A stretch of DNA of 60,048 nucleotides, taken from positions 1 through 60,048 of the forward strand of contig NZ_RDSR01000020.1 of the NCBI RefSeq assembly GCF_003716325.1. The letters are read 5' to 3'. The DNA is from Cryobacterium tepidiphilum (GTDB lineage Bacteria; Actinomycetota; Actinomycetes; Actinomycetales; Microbacteriaceae). The translations under genes and the position numbers were made by a program. Of this stretch, positions 46,819-55,054 are shown piece by piece (the first letter of the stretch is position 1; each line of letters starts with the position of its first letter). The notes under the pieces were generated by a model. The model worked only from the letters and a program-made list of their open reading frames with translations, had not been told where the DNA came from and searched no databases.

Positions 46819-47370
46819 ATGCGTGCGACCGGACGGAATATGGCCCAGAGATCGGTAACCAGGCGCCGTCTGCTTGCGTTCGCCGCGCAGGTCGCCAAGT
46901 TCGGCGCGGTCGGGCTCGTGGGCTTCGTCGTCGACGTGGCCGTGTTCAACCTGTTGCGCGCCACCGTCTTCGAGCCGCACGTCGTGCACGCGGGGCCGCT
47001 CTACGCCAAGGTCATCTCGACGGCGCTCGCGATCGTGACCAACTGGCTGGGGAACCGATACTGGACCTTCAGCGACAACCGGCGATCGCGCACCGGGCGG
47101 GAGGCGCTCGAGTTCTTCGCCGTGAGCATCGCCGGCATGGCGATCGGCCTGCTGTGCCTGTGGTTCAGCCACTACGTGCTGGGGCAGACGAGCGTGCTGG
47201 CCGACAACATCTCGTCGAACGTCGTGGGCCTCGCCCTCGGCGCCGTGTTCCGCTTCGTGCTGTACCGCTACTGGGTGTTCGCCCCGAACCGCACCGGGCG
47301 CGCCCGCGTTCCCGCGTCGGCCCTGCTCCCGGGCGAGCGCGGCGCCGGATCGCTGCCGAGCGGCACCTGA
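46819..47370 (+). CDS. GtrA family membrane protein
   Basis: 183 residues with four helices: FGAVGLVGFVVDVAVFNLL, VISTALAIVTNWLGNRYWTF, FFAVSIAGMAIGLLCLWFSHYVL and SNVVGLALGAVFRFVLYRYWVF. The paired NRYWTF and YRYWVF segments are the GtrA hallmark. GtrA-type proteins are thought to move lipid-linked sugars across the membrane. The start at 46819 has GGAG close by; ATG 46840 is an alternative. A possible -10 box TATTTT sits at 46797-46802. It lies in the conserved purK-gtrA-PH context and is convergent with the PH protein. Confidence 0.88.
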   Translation: MRATGRNMAQRSVTRRRLLAFAAQVAKFGAVGLVGFVVDVAVFNLLRATVFEPHVVHAGPLYAKVISTALAIVTNWLGNRYWTFSDNRRSRTGREALEFFAVSIAGMAIGLLCLWFSHYVLGQTSVLADNISSNVVGLALGAVFRFVLYRYWVFAPNRTGRARVPASALLPGERGAGSLPSGT

Positions 47371-47389
47371 GCCATTTCGCCTGTCGGCG

Positions 47390-47950
47390 CTACCGCCCGC
47401 GCCGGAACCCCGAGGTCTCGCCGAGGAGCGGGTGCTCGTCCCGCTTCGGCGCGATCGGCGCGCGGGTCTCCTCCATCAGGTCGTGCAGCACCTTCTGCAC
47501 GAGCGCCGCATTGGGCACGTCTTTCAACACCAGCGGATGCTCGAGCCCCGAGTTGATGAGCACGTTGCCGGACCGGAACGCCGACTGGAGCCAGTTCTGC
47601 CGCACCGTCACGTCGTATCCGCGGCTGTGCAACAGCTCCTGCCGGGTGCGCACGAAGAAGCCGTGCCGGAAGATGATGCGCCGTGTGGTGATCGTGTAGC
47701 GGCGGTTGAGCCAGGAGACGACGGGCAGCAGCCAGAGCAGCACGACGGCGAGCAGGGCACCGACCACGAGCAGGCTGTTCAGCCATGGCTCGGGCAGGTT
47801 GCCGGCGTAGTACCCGGTGGCGCCGGCGATCACGAACAGCAGGATCGTCGGCCAGAACAGCAGGCGCGCGTGCGGGCGCAGCCGGGCGACGACGTGCTCG
47901 GCCGGCGCATCCGCGGGCCCGTTCTCGGTCGTGCCTGCGCTGATCGTCAT
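47390..47950 (-). CDS. PH domain-containing membrane protein (bacterial PH, DUF304 type)
   Basis: 186 residues: two membrane helices (LLFWPTILLFVIAGATGYYAG and LLVVGALLAVVLLWLLPVVSWL) followed by the bacterial PH region RRYTITTRRIIFRHGFFVRTRQELLHSRGYDVTVRQ and SGNVLINSGLEHPLVLKDVPN. The protein starts at ATG 47950; longer readings run into birA in another frame. It lies 7 bases after birA, so the two form an operon, as in mycobacteria. Role unknown. Confidence 0.85.
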   Translation of the reverse strand: MTISAGTTENGPADAPAEHVVARLRPHARLLFWPTILLFVIAGATGYYAGNLPEPWLNSLLVVGALLAVVLLWLLPVVSWLNRRYTITTRRIIFRHGFFVRTRQELLHSRGYDVTVRQNWLQSAFRSGNVLINSGLEHPLVLKDVPNAALVQKVLHDLMEETRAPIAPKRDEHPLLGETSGFRRGR

Positions 47951-47957
47951 AGACCCA

Positions 47958-48866
47958 TTAATACCGCAGGTGGGTGACGTCGCCGGCCGCGACCGCCAGC
48001 AGCTCGTTGTCCGCCTGGTCGCGCACCACCAGCCGGCCGTCCTCGTCGAGACGCACTGCGGTGCCGACGAGGTCGGTGCCGCCCGGCAGCTCCACCCGCA
48101 CGGCGGCGCCGAGCGTGCCGCAGAGCGCGACCACACGGTCGTGCAGGCCGCTGGCCACCGGGTCTCCGGCCGCCGAGACGAAGCGGTCGTACAGCTCCCG
48201 CAACCGGGTGAGGTAGCCCGCCAGCACCGCATCCGGGTCGGGCGAGGTGCCCGTGACCAGCAGCAGCGAGGTCGAGGTGAGGGTGGGCAGGTCGTGCTCA
48301 TCGAGCGAAACGTTCAGGCCCGCGCCGATCACCACGCCCCCGCCCGGCAGGAGCTCGCAGAGGATGCCGGACACCTTGTATCCGTCGATCAGCACGTCAT
48401 TCGGCCATTTCAGCGTCACCTCGTGTCGGGGCTGCTCGTCATCGGCGGGCTCGGCGGGCGCCGAGGACTCGGCGACCACGTCGCGCACGGCGAGGGTCAT
48501 CGCCGCCCCCGCCAGCAGCGGGAACCAGCCGAACTGGTCCATCGGTAGCGGCTCGCCCGCCGAGACCGACAGTTCCGGACGAGACGGACCGGCGTGCCTG
48601 TCCGTCTCGTCCGGAACTATCAACGTGGGCGGAAGCCGGGGGCGCAGGAGCACGGAGATGGCGAGCGACTTGCCGGTAGGCGCGAGCCAGGTGCGACCGA
48701 GGCGGCCGCGGCCGCGGGTCTGGTTGTCGGTGACGACCACCGACAGATCGGGCCAGCCGGAGGCATCCGCACCCGTCGCGTGCGCCACCAGGACGTCGTT
48801 GGTCGACCCCGTCTCGACAAGGTACTCGAAGCGCCCCGCGACCTCGCGGCTCAGCGGAAACTCCAT
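47958..48866 (-). CDS. birA: Biotin-[acetyl-CoA-carboxylase] ligase
   Basis: 302-residue monofunctional ligase (no N-terminal DNA-binding domain) that attaches biotin to the carboxyl-carrier lysine, here the EAMKMEQ site of the AccA-type protein at 58057-59856. Motifs: ETGSTND, biotin loop GRGRLGRTWLAPTGKSLAISVLL, and LKWPNDVLIDGYKVSGILCE. The stretch from PDETDRHAGPSRPELSV (about residues 85-100) is an insertion encoded by a perfect 19-bp inverted repeat. The start at 48866 has GGAAGAGGG upstream. It is divergent from accD. Confidence 0.94.
   Translation of the reverse strand: MEFPLSREVAGRFEYLVETGSTNDVLVAHATGADASGWPDLSVVVTDNQTRGRGRLGRTWLAPTGKSLAISVLLRPRLPPTLIVPDETDRHAGPSRPELSVSAGEPLPMDQFGWFPLLAGAAMTLAVRDVVAESSAPAEPADDEQPRHEVTLKWPNDVLIDGYKVSGILCELLPGGGVVIGAGLNVSLDEHDLPTLTSTSLLLVTGTSPDPDAVLAGYLTRLRELYDRFVSAAGDPVASGLHDRVVALCGTLGAAVRVELPGGTDLVGTAVRLDEDGRLVVRDQADNELLAVAAGDVTHLRY
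48571..48618. repeat. Perfect 19-bp inverted repeat inside birA
   Basis: Arms 48571-48589 and 48600-48618 are exact reverse complements (agttccggacgagacggac and its complement) around a 10-base loop. It is in frame within birA and codes for a surface-loop-like segment of the protein. Confidence 0.9.
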
Positions 48867-48892
48867 GCGCCCTCTTCCCTGTCTTCCCGGCT

Positions 48893-48968
48893 CAACTCCT
48901 CCAATTCTGTCGAACTTTGCGTCCGTCACGCATGTTTGCGCCCTCCGCGCCCGGAATTGAAGGAGTTG
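48893..48968. repeat. Intergenic inverted repeat, AACTCC family, copy 2
   Basis: Arms 48893-48909 (caactcctccaattctg) and 48952-48968 (cggaattgaaggagttg) match at 15 of 17 positions as an inverted repeat around 42 bases. It lies in the birA-accD divergent region. Confidence 0.65.
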
Positions 48969-49043
48969 TGCAGCGGAAAGCGTCCAGCGGATGGCGGTGG
49001 ATTTGTGGCGAATCGTCAACGGTTCAGCCAAGGGGCTGGCCGG

Positions 49044-49049
49044 TAGAGT
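49044..49049 (+). promoter_or_regulatory. -10 box of a probable leaderless transcript (accD)
   Basis: TAGAGT ends 7 bases before the GTG at 49057. There is no ribosome-binding sequence between them. Confidence 0.5.
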
Positions 49050-49056
49050 GAACGGC

Positions 49057-50661
49057 GTGACTGACAACGCATCGACTTCGGGCCCTGACTTGTACACGAC
49101 GGCGGGACGGCTGGCCGACCTGAAGGACCGTTACCACGAGGCCGTGACGGCCAGCGGCCAGGCGGCGATCGAGAAGCAGCACGCGAAGGGCAAGATGACC
49201 GCCCGCGAGCGCATCGAGCAGCTGCTCGACCACGGGTCGTTCGTGGAGCTCGACGAGTTCGTGCGCCACCGCACCCACGCGTTCGGCATGGAGAAGAAGC
49301 GCCCGTACGGGGACGCCGTCGTCACCGGCACCGGCACCATTCACGGGCGCCAGGTCGCCGTCTACGCGCAGGACTTCACCATCTTCGGCGGCTCGCTCGG
49401 CGAGGTCGCCGGCGAGAAGATCATCAAGGTCATGGACCTGGCCCTGAAGACCGGCGTGCCGATCATCGGCATCCTCGACTCCGGCGGCGCCCGCATCCAG
49501 GAGGGCGTGGTCGCGCTCGGCAAGTACGGCGAGATCTTCCGCCGCAACACGCAGGCATCCGGCGTCATCCCGCAAATCTCCATCATCATGGGCCCGGCCG
49601 CCGGCGGCGCGGTCTACTCCCCCGCCCTCACCGACTTCGTCATCATGGTCGACAAGACCAGCCAGATGTTCGTCACCGGCCCCGACGTGATCAAGACCGT
49701 CACCGGCGAAGACGTCGGCATGGAAGAGCTCGGCGGCGCCCTCACCCACAACAAGGTCTCCGGCGTCTCGCACTACCTCGCCAGCGACGAGGCCGACGCC
49801 CTCGACTACGCGCGCACCCTGCTCGGGTTCCTCCCCGACAACAACCTCTCCGAGCTGCCGGTCTTCGACAGCGACGCCGAGCTCGAGACGACGGATGCCG
49901 ACCGCAAGCTCAACACGATCATCCCCGACTCCCCCAACCAGCCCTACGACGTGAAGACCGTCATCGAGCACATCGTCGACCACGGCGACTTCCTCGAGAC
50001 CCAGCCCCTGTTCGCGCCGAACATCGTGGTCGGTTTCGCCCGCGTCGAAGGCCGCTCGGTCGGCATCGTCGCCAACCAGCCCAACGCCATGGCCGGCACT
50101 CTGAACATCGACGCCGGCGAGAAGGCGTCGCGCTTCGTGCGCTTCTGCGACGCGTTCAACATCCCGATCCTCACCCTCGTCGACGTTCCCGGCTACCTGC
50201 CGGGCACCGACCAGGAGTGGACGGGCGTCATCCGCCGCGGTGCCAAGCTGCTCTACGCCTACGCCGAGGCGACGGTGCCGCTGGTCACCGTCATCCTGCG
50301 CAAGGCCTACGGCGGCGCGTACATCGTCATGGGCTCGAAGCAGCTCGGGGCCGACATGAACCTCGCCTGGCCGACGGCCGAGATCGCCGTGATGGGCGGC
50401 CAGGGTGCCGTGAACATCCTCTACCGCAGCGAGATCAAGCGCGCCGAGGAGGCCGGTGAGGATGTCGCCGAGGTGCGCACCCGGCTGGCCAACGAGTACA
50501 CCTACAACGTCGCCAGCCCGTTCCTGGCCGCCGAGCGGGGCGAGCTCGACGGCGTCATCGAGCCGGCCGTCACGCGCGTGGCGGTCACCAAGGCGCTCCG
50601 GGCCCTGCGCACTAAACGCGCGAGCCTGCCGCCCAAGAAGCACGGCAACATCCCGCTGTAG
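49057..50661 (+). CDS. accD: Acyl-CoA carboxylase beta (carboxyltransferase) subunit
   Basis: 534 residues from GTG 49057 (leaderless by the TAGAGT box), giving the family N-terminus [22 protein letters not shown]. The carboxyltransferase repeats are clear: [52 protein letters not shown], and in the second half [43 protein letters not shown] and [14 protein letters not shown]. With AccA (58057-59856) and AccE it makes malonyl- or methylmalonyl-CoA from acetyl- or propionyl-CoA. It is most like the PccB/AccD5 type. Confidence 0.95.
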   Translation: MTDNASTSGPDLYTTAGRLADLKDRYHEAVTASGQAAIEKQHAKGKMTARERIEQLLDHGSFVELDEFVRHRTHAFGMEKKRPYGDAVVTGTGTIHGRQVAVYAQDFTIFGGSLGEVAGEKIIKVMDLALKTGVPIIGILDSGGARIQEGVVALGKYGEIFRRNTQASGVIPQISIIMGPAAGGAVYSPALTDFVIMVDKTSQMFVTGPDVIKTVTGEDVGMEELGGALTHNKVSGVSHYLASDEADALDYARTLLGFLPDNNLSELPVFDSDAELETTDADRKLNTIIPDSPNQPYDVKTVIEHIVDHGDFLETQPLFAPNIVVGFARVEGRSVGIVANQPNAMAGTLNIDAGEKASRFVRFCDAFNIPILTLVDVPGYLPGTDQEWTGVIRRGAKLLYAYAEATVPLVTVILRKAYGGAYIVMGSKQLGADMNLAWPTAEIAVMGGQGAVNILYRSEIKRAEEAGEDVAEVRTRLANEYTYNVASPFLAAERGELDGVIEPAVTRVAVTKALRALRTKRASLPPKKHGNIPL

Positions 50662-50670
50662 GGGCCGACG

Positions 50671-50916
50671 ATGACTGAAACAACGGATGCCGGAGGCGAC
50701 GGCCTCGACGCCTCCCAGATCGAGTTCGTCACCCGCGGGGTGACCCCGGCAGAGGTGGCGGCTGTCACCGCCGTGCTGAACGCCATGCTCCATGAGCAGG
50801 CGGAGCACCTGCGGAAGCGGCCGGAGCCGGTGCCCAGCAGGTGGGCGGAGCGCGAGCGGCTGGTTCGCCAGAGCATCCGCCCCGGCCCCGGCAGCTGGCG
50901 CAATTTCAGCGGCTGA
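50671..50916 (+). CDS. accE: Acyl-CoA carboxylase epsilon subunit
   Basis: 81 residues. The core IEFVTRGVTPAEVAAVTAVLNAM and the C-terminal WAERERLVRQSIRPGPGSWRNFSG are typical of the actinobacterial epsilon subunit, which stabilises the AccA-AccD complex. It starts 9 bases after accD, in the same operon. Tandem hairpins (51097-51174) follow about 180 bases later. Confidence 0.9.
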   Translation: MTETTDAGGDGLDASQIEFVTRGVTPAEVAAVTAVLNAMLHEQAEHLRKRPEPVPSRWAERERLVRQSIRPGPGSWRNFSG

Positions 50917-51096
50917 TTCGCGCCGCGTTCGGTGCCGGAGGTCGAGCAGCACGGGGCCGGAAAGCACTGTCCCCCTAAATGCTGACTTACTGGTCCTGGG
51001 GGCGCGAGGCATTATTGGTTGTGCTAGGTGCTCCTCGAAAGGGGCGGCACCACCAATCATTCGCCCACTAGGGTAAGCAGGCGAATGTTTTGGGGG

Positions 51097-51133
51097 CGAG
51101 TCAGGGCGATATTCGGGTTGTCGCCCTGACTCG
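51097..51133 (+). terminator. Hairpin with T-run, downstream of accE
   Basis: A perfect 13-bp stem (CGAGTCAGGGCGA with its complement at 51121-51133), 11-base loop, then AGTTTT. It fits an intrinsic terminator for rightward transcripts. The bases 50917-51096 carry no reading frame but have short G/C-run complementarities (CCCCC near 50980, GGGGG near 51000). Confidence 0.65.
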
Positions 51134-51138
51134 AGTTT

Positions 51139-51174
51139 TAGGAAAGGGATCGGCTTCGGCCGGTCCCTTTCCTA
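51139..51174. terminator. Strong UUCG-tetraloop terminator hairpin
   Basis: A 16-bp stem (TAGGAAAGGGA-T-CGGC, one T-G wobble) capped by TTCG and followed by TTTCC. It lies between accE and the convergent AbiEi-nuclease gene, so it may act on both strands. Confidence 0.75.
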
Positions 51175-51222
51175 TTTCCGCGCCATCCGTTGCTGCGCAA
51201 TGGGGCTTTTTGTCGGCACGCC

Positions 51223-51274
51223 GGTTGAACGCCGCTGCGCGGGTCGAATTCAACCCGCGTAGCGGCGTTCAACC
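51223..51274. repeat. 52-bp palindrome, copy 1 (left flank of the AbiEi-nuclease gene)
   Basis: 26-bp arms centred on GAATTC (51246-51251), with two mismatches. Its right half is the 3' end of the AbiEi-nuclease gene. The core of about 50 bases recurs, in the same orientation, at 52422-52493. Confidence 0.9.
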
Positions 51275-52320
51275 CGCGGATCGCGCTGGAGGTCGCTCTG
51301 CGGCAGCAGGAGCCGCCTCCGTCTGGCGGGGAGACCGAGCTCAAGGAGGCGCTCGCGCAGACGGTACTGACTCATCGCCACGGCGCTGTCCCAGCGGCCG
51401 AAGGCCGCGACCCGGCGCCGGATGGCATCTTCCCGGTCTTTCTCCGCCTTCACCACTTCGGCGGTCGTCCGCCCTCCGAGGAGTACGGGGTCGAAGTACT
51501 TCGCGTCGCCGTCGCACTCCCCCACGGCGTCGAACTCCTCCCAATAGAAGTCCGTGTCGTAGCGTCGGCCGTCGATGACGAACGTCTTCTGAAGCACCGG
51601 TTCGGGAAACCCGCTCAACGCGATGTTGACCCGGCTGGCCGACTCATTCGGAGAGTCGGCCAGCTCTGACCCGAACTCGATCAGGACCCGGGCACGTACC
51701 GAGCCGCGGAACGGCAGCATGCGTTCCCACGTTTCGAGCAACTGGAGCTTCGTGGTCATCGCCGGCACGCGTCGGAACCGGTCGACGGCCAGGGCCCGGT
51801 CGATCACGGCCACGGCTGACTTCACGTCAAGGCGCGCGGCGAGGTCGACGACGGTGCGCTCGACGGTGGTCAGGACAACGCCCTCCCGAACCGTCACGTC
51901 GCGCGCGTCGAATCCGACGGCGTGCACCCTGACGCCCGGGTACGAGCGCCCGCCTGACCTCCGCTCGGTGACGAAGTGGACCTCGGCCGGCCAGCCGGCG
52001 AGCACCGGGAGACCCCACAGCACGGCGGCCGATTCGTGACTGAGCGGCGGGGCGGCGGTACGCGAGCGAGCCGCTGCGAGAACGCGCACGCGATAGCGAT
52101 CATCCCGGCCCAAGGCGCTCCATTCTTGAGCCGCCACGTACTGCCCGCGGTTGATTCGTTGCAGGAGGCCGCGGTCCACGAGGCGGCGCAGCCTCATGTC
52201 GGCTCCGAACGCGCCGCTCACGTCGCGAGAGAAGACCAGAGCCTCTTCCGGATGCCGCCTGCCGCGCTCGTGGGAGGGGTTCGCGGCACCTGGGCCTGGG
52301 ACGTTGCTGGATGAGCTCAT
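51250..52320 (-). CDS. AbiEi-type winged-helix protein with C-terminal endonuclease-like domain
   Basis: 356 residues. The N-terminal part (about 25-120) has the AbiEi antitoxin-type helix-turn-helix and wing (ADMRLRRLVDRGLLQRINRGQYV), then the AbiEi-like middle GVVLTTVERTVVDLAARL. The C-terminal part (about 240-330) has a Vsr/DUF559-like nuclease pattern: YDTDFYWEEFDAVGECDGDAKYF followed by KAEKDREDAIRRRVAAFGRW. There is no AbiEii toxin gene beside it. The C-terminal residues DPRVERRYAG are encoded by a palindrome that recurs upstream of the gene. Cytosolic, DNA-associated; function unknown. Confidence 0.8.
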   Translation of the reverse strand: MSSSSNVPGPGAANPSHERGRRHPEEALVFSRDVSGAFGADMRLRRLVDRGLLQRINRGQYVAAQEWSALGRDDRYRVRVLAAARSRTAAPPLSHESAAVLWGLPVLAGWPAEVHFVTERRSGGRSYPGVRVHAVGFDARDVTVREGVVLTTVERTVVDLAARLDVKSAVAVIDRALAVDRFRRVPAMTTKLQLLETWERMLPFRGSVRARVLIEFGSELADSPNESASRVNIALSGFPEPVLQKTFVIDGRRYDTDFYWEEFDAVGECDGDAKYFDPVLLGGRTTAEVVKAEKDREDAIRRRVAAFGRWDSAVAMSQYRLRERLLELGLPARRRRLLLPQSDLQRDPRVERRYAG

Positions 52321-52421
52321 CGCCCTACTCTGCGGCCCGAGCTGCGGCGCCGGCGCGCACGAGCTGAGGCTGTGGGCCGGGAACGGGACTGACGCTCCTG
52401 GGGAGGACGGGCATCCGTTGT

Positions 52422-52493
52422 GAGCTGCGCGGGTTGGACGCCGCTGCGCGGGCTGAATTCAACCCGCGGAGCGGCGTTCAACCCGCGCAGCTC
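52422..52493. repeat. 72-bp palindrome, copy 2 (right flank of the AbiEi-nuclease gene)
   Basis: 36-bp arms centred on GAATTC (52455-52460), with three mismatches. The inner 51 bases match copy 1 at nearly all positions. It sits about 100 bases upstream of the AbiEi-nuclease start. Confidence 0.9.
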
Positions 52494-52500
52494 GAAGTGG

Positions 52501-52656
52501 CGAGGGACGGGAGGGGACGAGGGGCGCGAGGGACGGGAGGGACGTGAGGGAACGGGAGGGACGCGAGGGACGCGAGCGGCGGGGGTTAGGGAGACGGGGC
52601 GGGGCGGGAGGGACGGGAGGGACGCGAGGGACGCGAGCGGCGGGGGTTAGGGAGAC
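52501..52656. repeat. G-rich minisatellite with two long direct copies
   Basis: Many GGGACG(G/C)GA heptamers. A 44-base block occurs twice exactly, at 52552-52595 and 52613-52656 (period 61). The second copy includes the stop codon of the kinase-like gene at 52647. No gene lies in 52321-52646. Confidence 0.85.
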
Positions 52657-53678
52657 CGGGTGGGGGCGGGGCGCGGGATCTCCAGCCAGAGGTCGACCTC
52701 ATCGTCGGAGGACTCCTGCCCGAGGGCGCTGGCGGCGCTGTCTGCGCTGCTGAGGCCGACGACCGTCACCGCGGTGTCCGACTTGTCGGCGACCGAGCGG
52801 GCGATGATGCGGTCCGCGCTGGTGCGCGCGATGGCCGCGGCGAGAGTGTTGCGGAGTTCTTCGAGATCCTGCCCGGAGAGGTCGTCGATGCCGCCCTCGT
52901 CGAGGAGCGACACGATCGCGCCGCGCCGGCGAGCGGCCATCACCTGGAACCGCACCTCGTCGTTCAGGAGTTTGCGTCCGCGGATCTCGTCGCGGATGGC
53001 CGCCTCGAGGTACCGGCACTCCTGCCGCTGCACATCGGTCAGCACCCCGCCGCGCTCCACGATGCGCCGCAGCATCGGCGCGGCCAGCCGGTTGGTGTGC
53101 GCCAGGCGCACGCGGCGTTCGTAGAGGTGCGCCTCCTGCGCCGCCTGCCAGTCGCTCGCCTCGCGCTCGGCGAGTCCGTACTGGCTGGCGTCGCGCCCGG
53201 CCTTGGTGAGCGCGTGGGCGAGCAGGATCGCCACGCCCACCCACAGGACGCTGCCGAACACACCCTGCGACGCCACCGCGGCCGGGCCGGCCCAGGCGAC
53301 CGTGTACGCGGCGAGGAAGCCGACTCCGGCCCACGCCGTCGCCTGCCGCTTGCGCGCGGCGGTGATGGTCATCAGCACGCCCACGGCGGCGACGTACCAG
53401 GTGGCGTAGCCGTTGTTGCGGGAACCGTCGAGGGTGCTGCTGACGAGGAGGGGCAGCGTGCCCGAGACCGCGAGGTTGAATGCGGCCAGCCAGAGCGGCA
53501 TCCGTGTGGGGCTCGTCGGCCACAGGCTGACCACCGTCGCTACCGCGTAGAGCACCATCGCCACGATCGCCGGCACCGGCGACGACGGCACCCGCAGCGA
53601 GTAGATGCCGAGCACGACGTGGTAGGTGGAGAACAACGCGGCGAGCGCGAGGAGCAGGCCGCGGGGAACGGTGATCAT
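52647..53678 (-). CDS. Membrane histidine-kinase-like protein without a recognisable ATPase domain
   Basis: 343 residues: six membrane helices (about 5-170), a helical stretch with RLAHTNRLAAPMLRRIVERGG at the dimerisation/phosphoacceptor position, then VRFQVMAARRRGAIVSLLDEGG and a C-terminal beta/helix region lacking the N, G1 and G2 boxes of a kinase. It starts inside the stop codon of the preceding sensor kinase (ATGA). This suggests a non-catalytic partner kinase or sensor that controls the same response regulator. Its 3' end lies in a minisatellite. Confidence 0.72.
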   Translation of the reverse strand: MITVPRGLLLALAALFSTYHVVLGIYSLRVPSSPVPAIVAMVLYAVATVVSLWPTSPTRMPLWLAAFNLAVSGTLPLLVSSTLDGSRNNGYATWYVAAVGVLMTITAARKRQATAWAGVGFLAAYTVAWAGPAAVASQGVFGSVLWVGVAILLAHALTKAGRDASQYGLAEREASDWQAAQEAHLYERRVRLAHTNRLAAPMLRRIVERGGVLTDVQRQECRYLEAAIRDEIRGRKLLNDEVRFQVMAARRRGAIVSLLDEGGIDDLSGQDLEELRNTLAAAIARTSADRIIARSVADKSDTAVTVVGLSSADSAASALGQESSDDEVDLWLEIPRPAPTRSP

Positions 53679-55054
53679 CGGTCGACTCCCGTCGCCGGGT
53701 CGTCTGCGCCCGGGTGGGCCGGGCCGATGACACCGGTGTCGGGGCCGGACTCCGCCGGCCGTGGCCACACGATCGTCACCGTCGTGCCCTCACCGGGAGC
53801 GGTGCGGAGTTTCACCGCACCGCCGGCGCTCTCCATCCGCTCCATGATCGACAGTCGCAGACCGAGCCGTTCGCTCGGCACCGCCCGCGCGTCGAAGCCC
53901 ACCCCGGTGTCGGTGATCTCGATGGTGCAGCCGCCGCGCGAGTTCGAGCGCAGGGTCAGCGTGCGGGTGATGTCGCCGGTGCCGGCATGCTGCATGCTGT
54001 TCACCATGGCCTGCACGGTCGCGGAGTAGAGGGCGTCGCTCGCCTGCAGCGGCACGGTGATCATGTCGACGTTCTTTTCGACGACGACGAAGGGGCTGGC
54101 GAACGCCTCGGCAGCGTGACGGATGCGCTGGCTCACCCGGGCGAACGGGATGACGGTCTCGTCGTTGGCCACCGGGACGCCCGCGTCGGTGAGGCGCGCC
54201 ATGGCGCGGGCGGCCATCGTCACCGCGAGTTCCGCCTCCTTGGGCGTCTCGGCCCGCGCGGCGGCCAGCAGGGTGGTGAGCACGCTGTCGTGCACGATCG
54301 AGTCCACCTCGACCCGCTCCAGCTCGGTGGCGTGATGGCGCACCGCGGCGGCGTATTTGCGCAGCGCGTTGGACTGGGCGATGTCGACGGCGGCGGTCGC
54401 CTGGCGCAGCATGACGATGATGATCAGCACCACCTGCCCGAGGAGGATCGCGTAGACGGCATCGAGCGCCGCGAGGAGCAGGTCGGCGTGCCCGCCCGCC
54501 GGGGTGAGCCGGAGCACGCCGTAGGCGACGGGGGCGGTGATCGCGTAGACCGCCGCCCAGCGCAGCGGGAAGGCCAGTGCGGCACAGGACGTGGCGATGG
54601 AGCAGAAGTACCAGAGCCACGGCTTGTCCTGCAGCACCGCGTCGGGCACCATGAGCAGGGCCGGCCAGGCCAGCAGGGCGGCCAGGTACCCGGCCGACAC
54701 GATGGTGCAGGCCACGCGGATGCCGACCTGGATGACGGTGCACACCACGACGAGCGCGACGCTCGAATACAGGGTGATGGCGAGGAACGGTCCCCAGCCG
54801 GGCTTCAGGTCATCGAGCTGGGACGCCATCGCGGGCAGGGTCTGCAGCGCGAAGATGAAGCCGATGCCGCCGACGGAGCGCGAGAGGACGATCTCGATCT
54901 GCCGCCTGCTGGTCGGGTTGATCGCGTGCGCGGGCCGGCGCAGGGCATCCGCTGCCGCGCCCCCGGAGCTGACCGGCGGCATGGTGTGCAGCTTGTCGCG
55001 TTCGCCGCCGTCCGGCCACTGCCCGAGGACGGAGGCCGTGTCAGCCGTTCTCAT
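53675..55054 (-). CDS. Sensor histidine kinase, NarL-partner type
   Basis: 459 residues with six membrane helices (about 55-235), a phosphoacceptor helix with VDSIVHDSVLTTLLAAARAE, and an ATPase domain with ITDTGVGFD (G1), RLGLRLSIMERMESAGG (G2) and GTTVTIVWP. No large sensor domain is seen, so the signal probably acts in or near the membrane. ATG 55054 overlaps the end of the regulator gene by 14 bases; the ribosome site (GGTGGAG) is very close, so the start is not certain. It is the second gene of a regulator-kinase-kinase-like operon. Confidence 0.87.
   Translation of the reverse strand: MRTADTASVLGQWPDGGERDKLHTMPPVSSGGAAADALRRPAHAINPTSRRQIEIVLSRSVGGIGFIFALQTLPAMASQLDDLKPGWGPFLAITLYSSVALVVVCTVIQVGIRVACTIVSAGYLAALLAWPALLMVPDAVLQDKPWLWYFCSIATSCAALAFPLRWAAVYAITAPVAYGVLRLTPAGGHADLLLAALDAVYAILLGQVVLIIIVMLRQATAAVDIAQSNALRKYAAAVRHHATELERVEVDSIVHDSVLTTLLAAARAETPKEAELAVTMAARAMARLTDAGVPVANDETVIPFARVSQRIRHAAEAFASPFVVVEKNVDMITVPLQASDALYSATVQAMVNSMQHAGTGDITRTLTLRSNSRGGCTIEITDTGVGFDARAVPSERLGLRLSIMERMESAGGAVKLRTAPGEGTTVTIVWPRPAESGPDTGVIGPAHPGADDPATGVDR

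Noticed and set aside
49024..51060. Long open frame on the minus strand opposite accD/accE
   Set aside because: It mirrors the high-GC codon pattern of accD, shows no family motifs, and accD is unmistakable.
50940..51174. 6C RNA or 6S-like RNA
   Set aside because: There are C- and G-runs but not the two C-loop hairpins I would expect, and no clear promoter.
51250..52320. Complete AbiE toxin-antitoxin pair
   Set aside because: No AbiEii nucleotidyltransferase gene lies beside it; neighbours are accE and a kinase-like gene.
52495..52660. CRISPR array
   Set aside because: The repeats are short, contiguous G-rich heptamers with no unique spacers and no cas genes.
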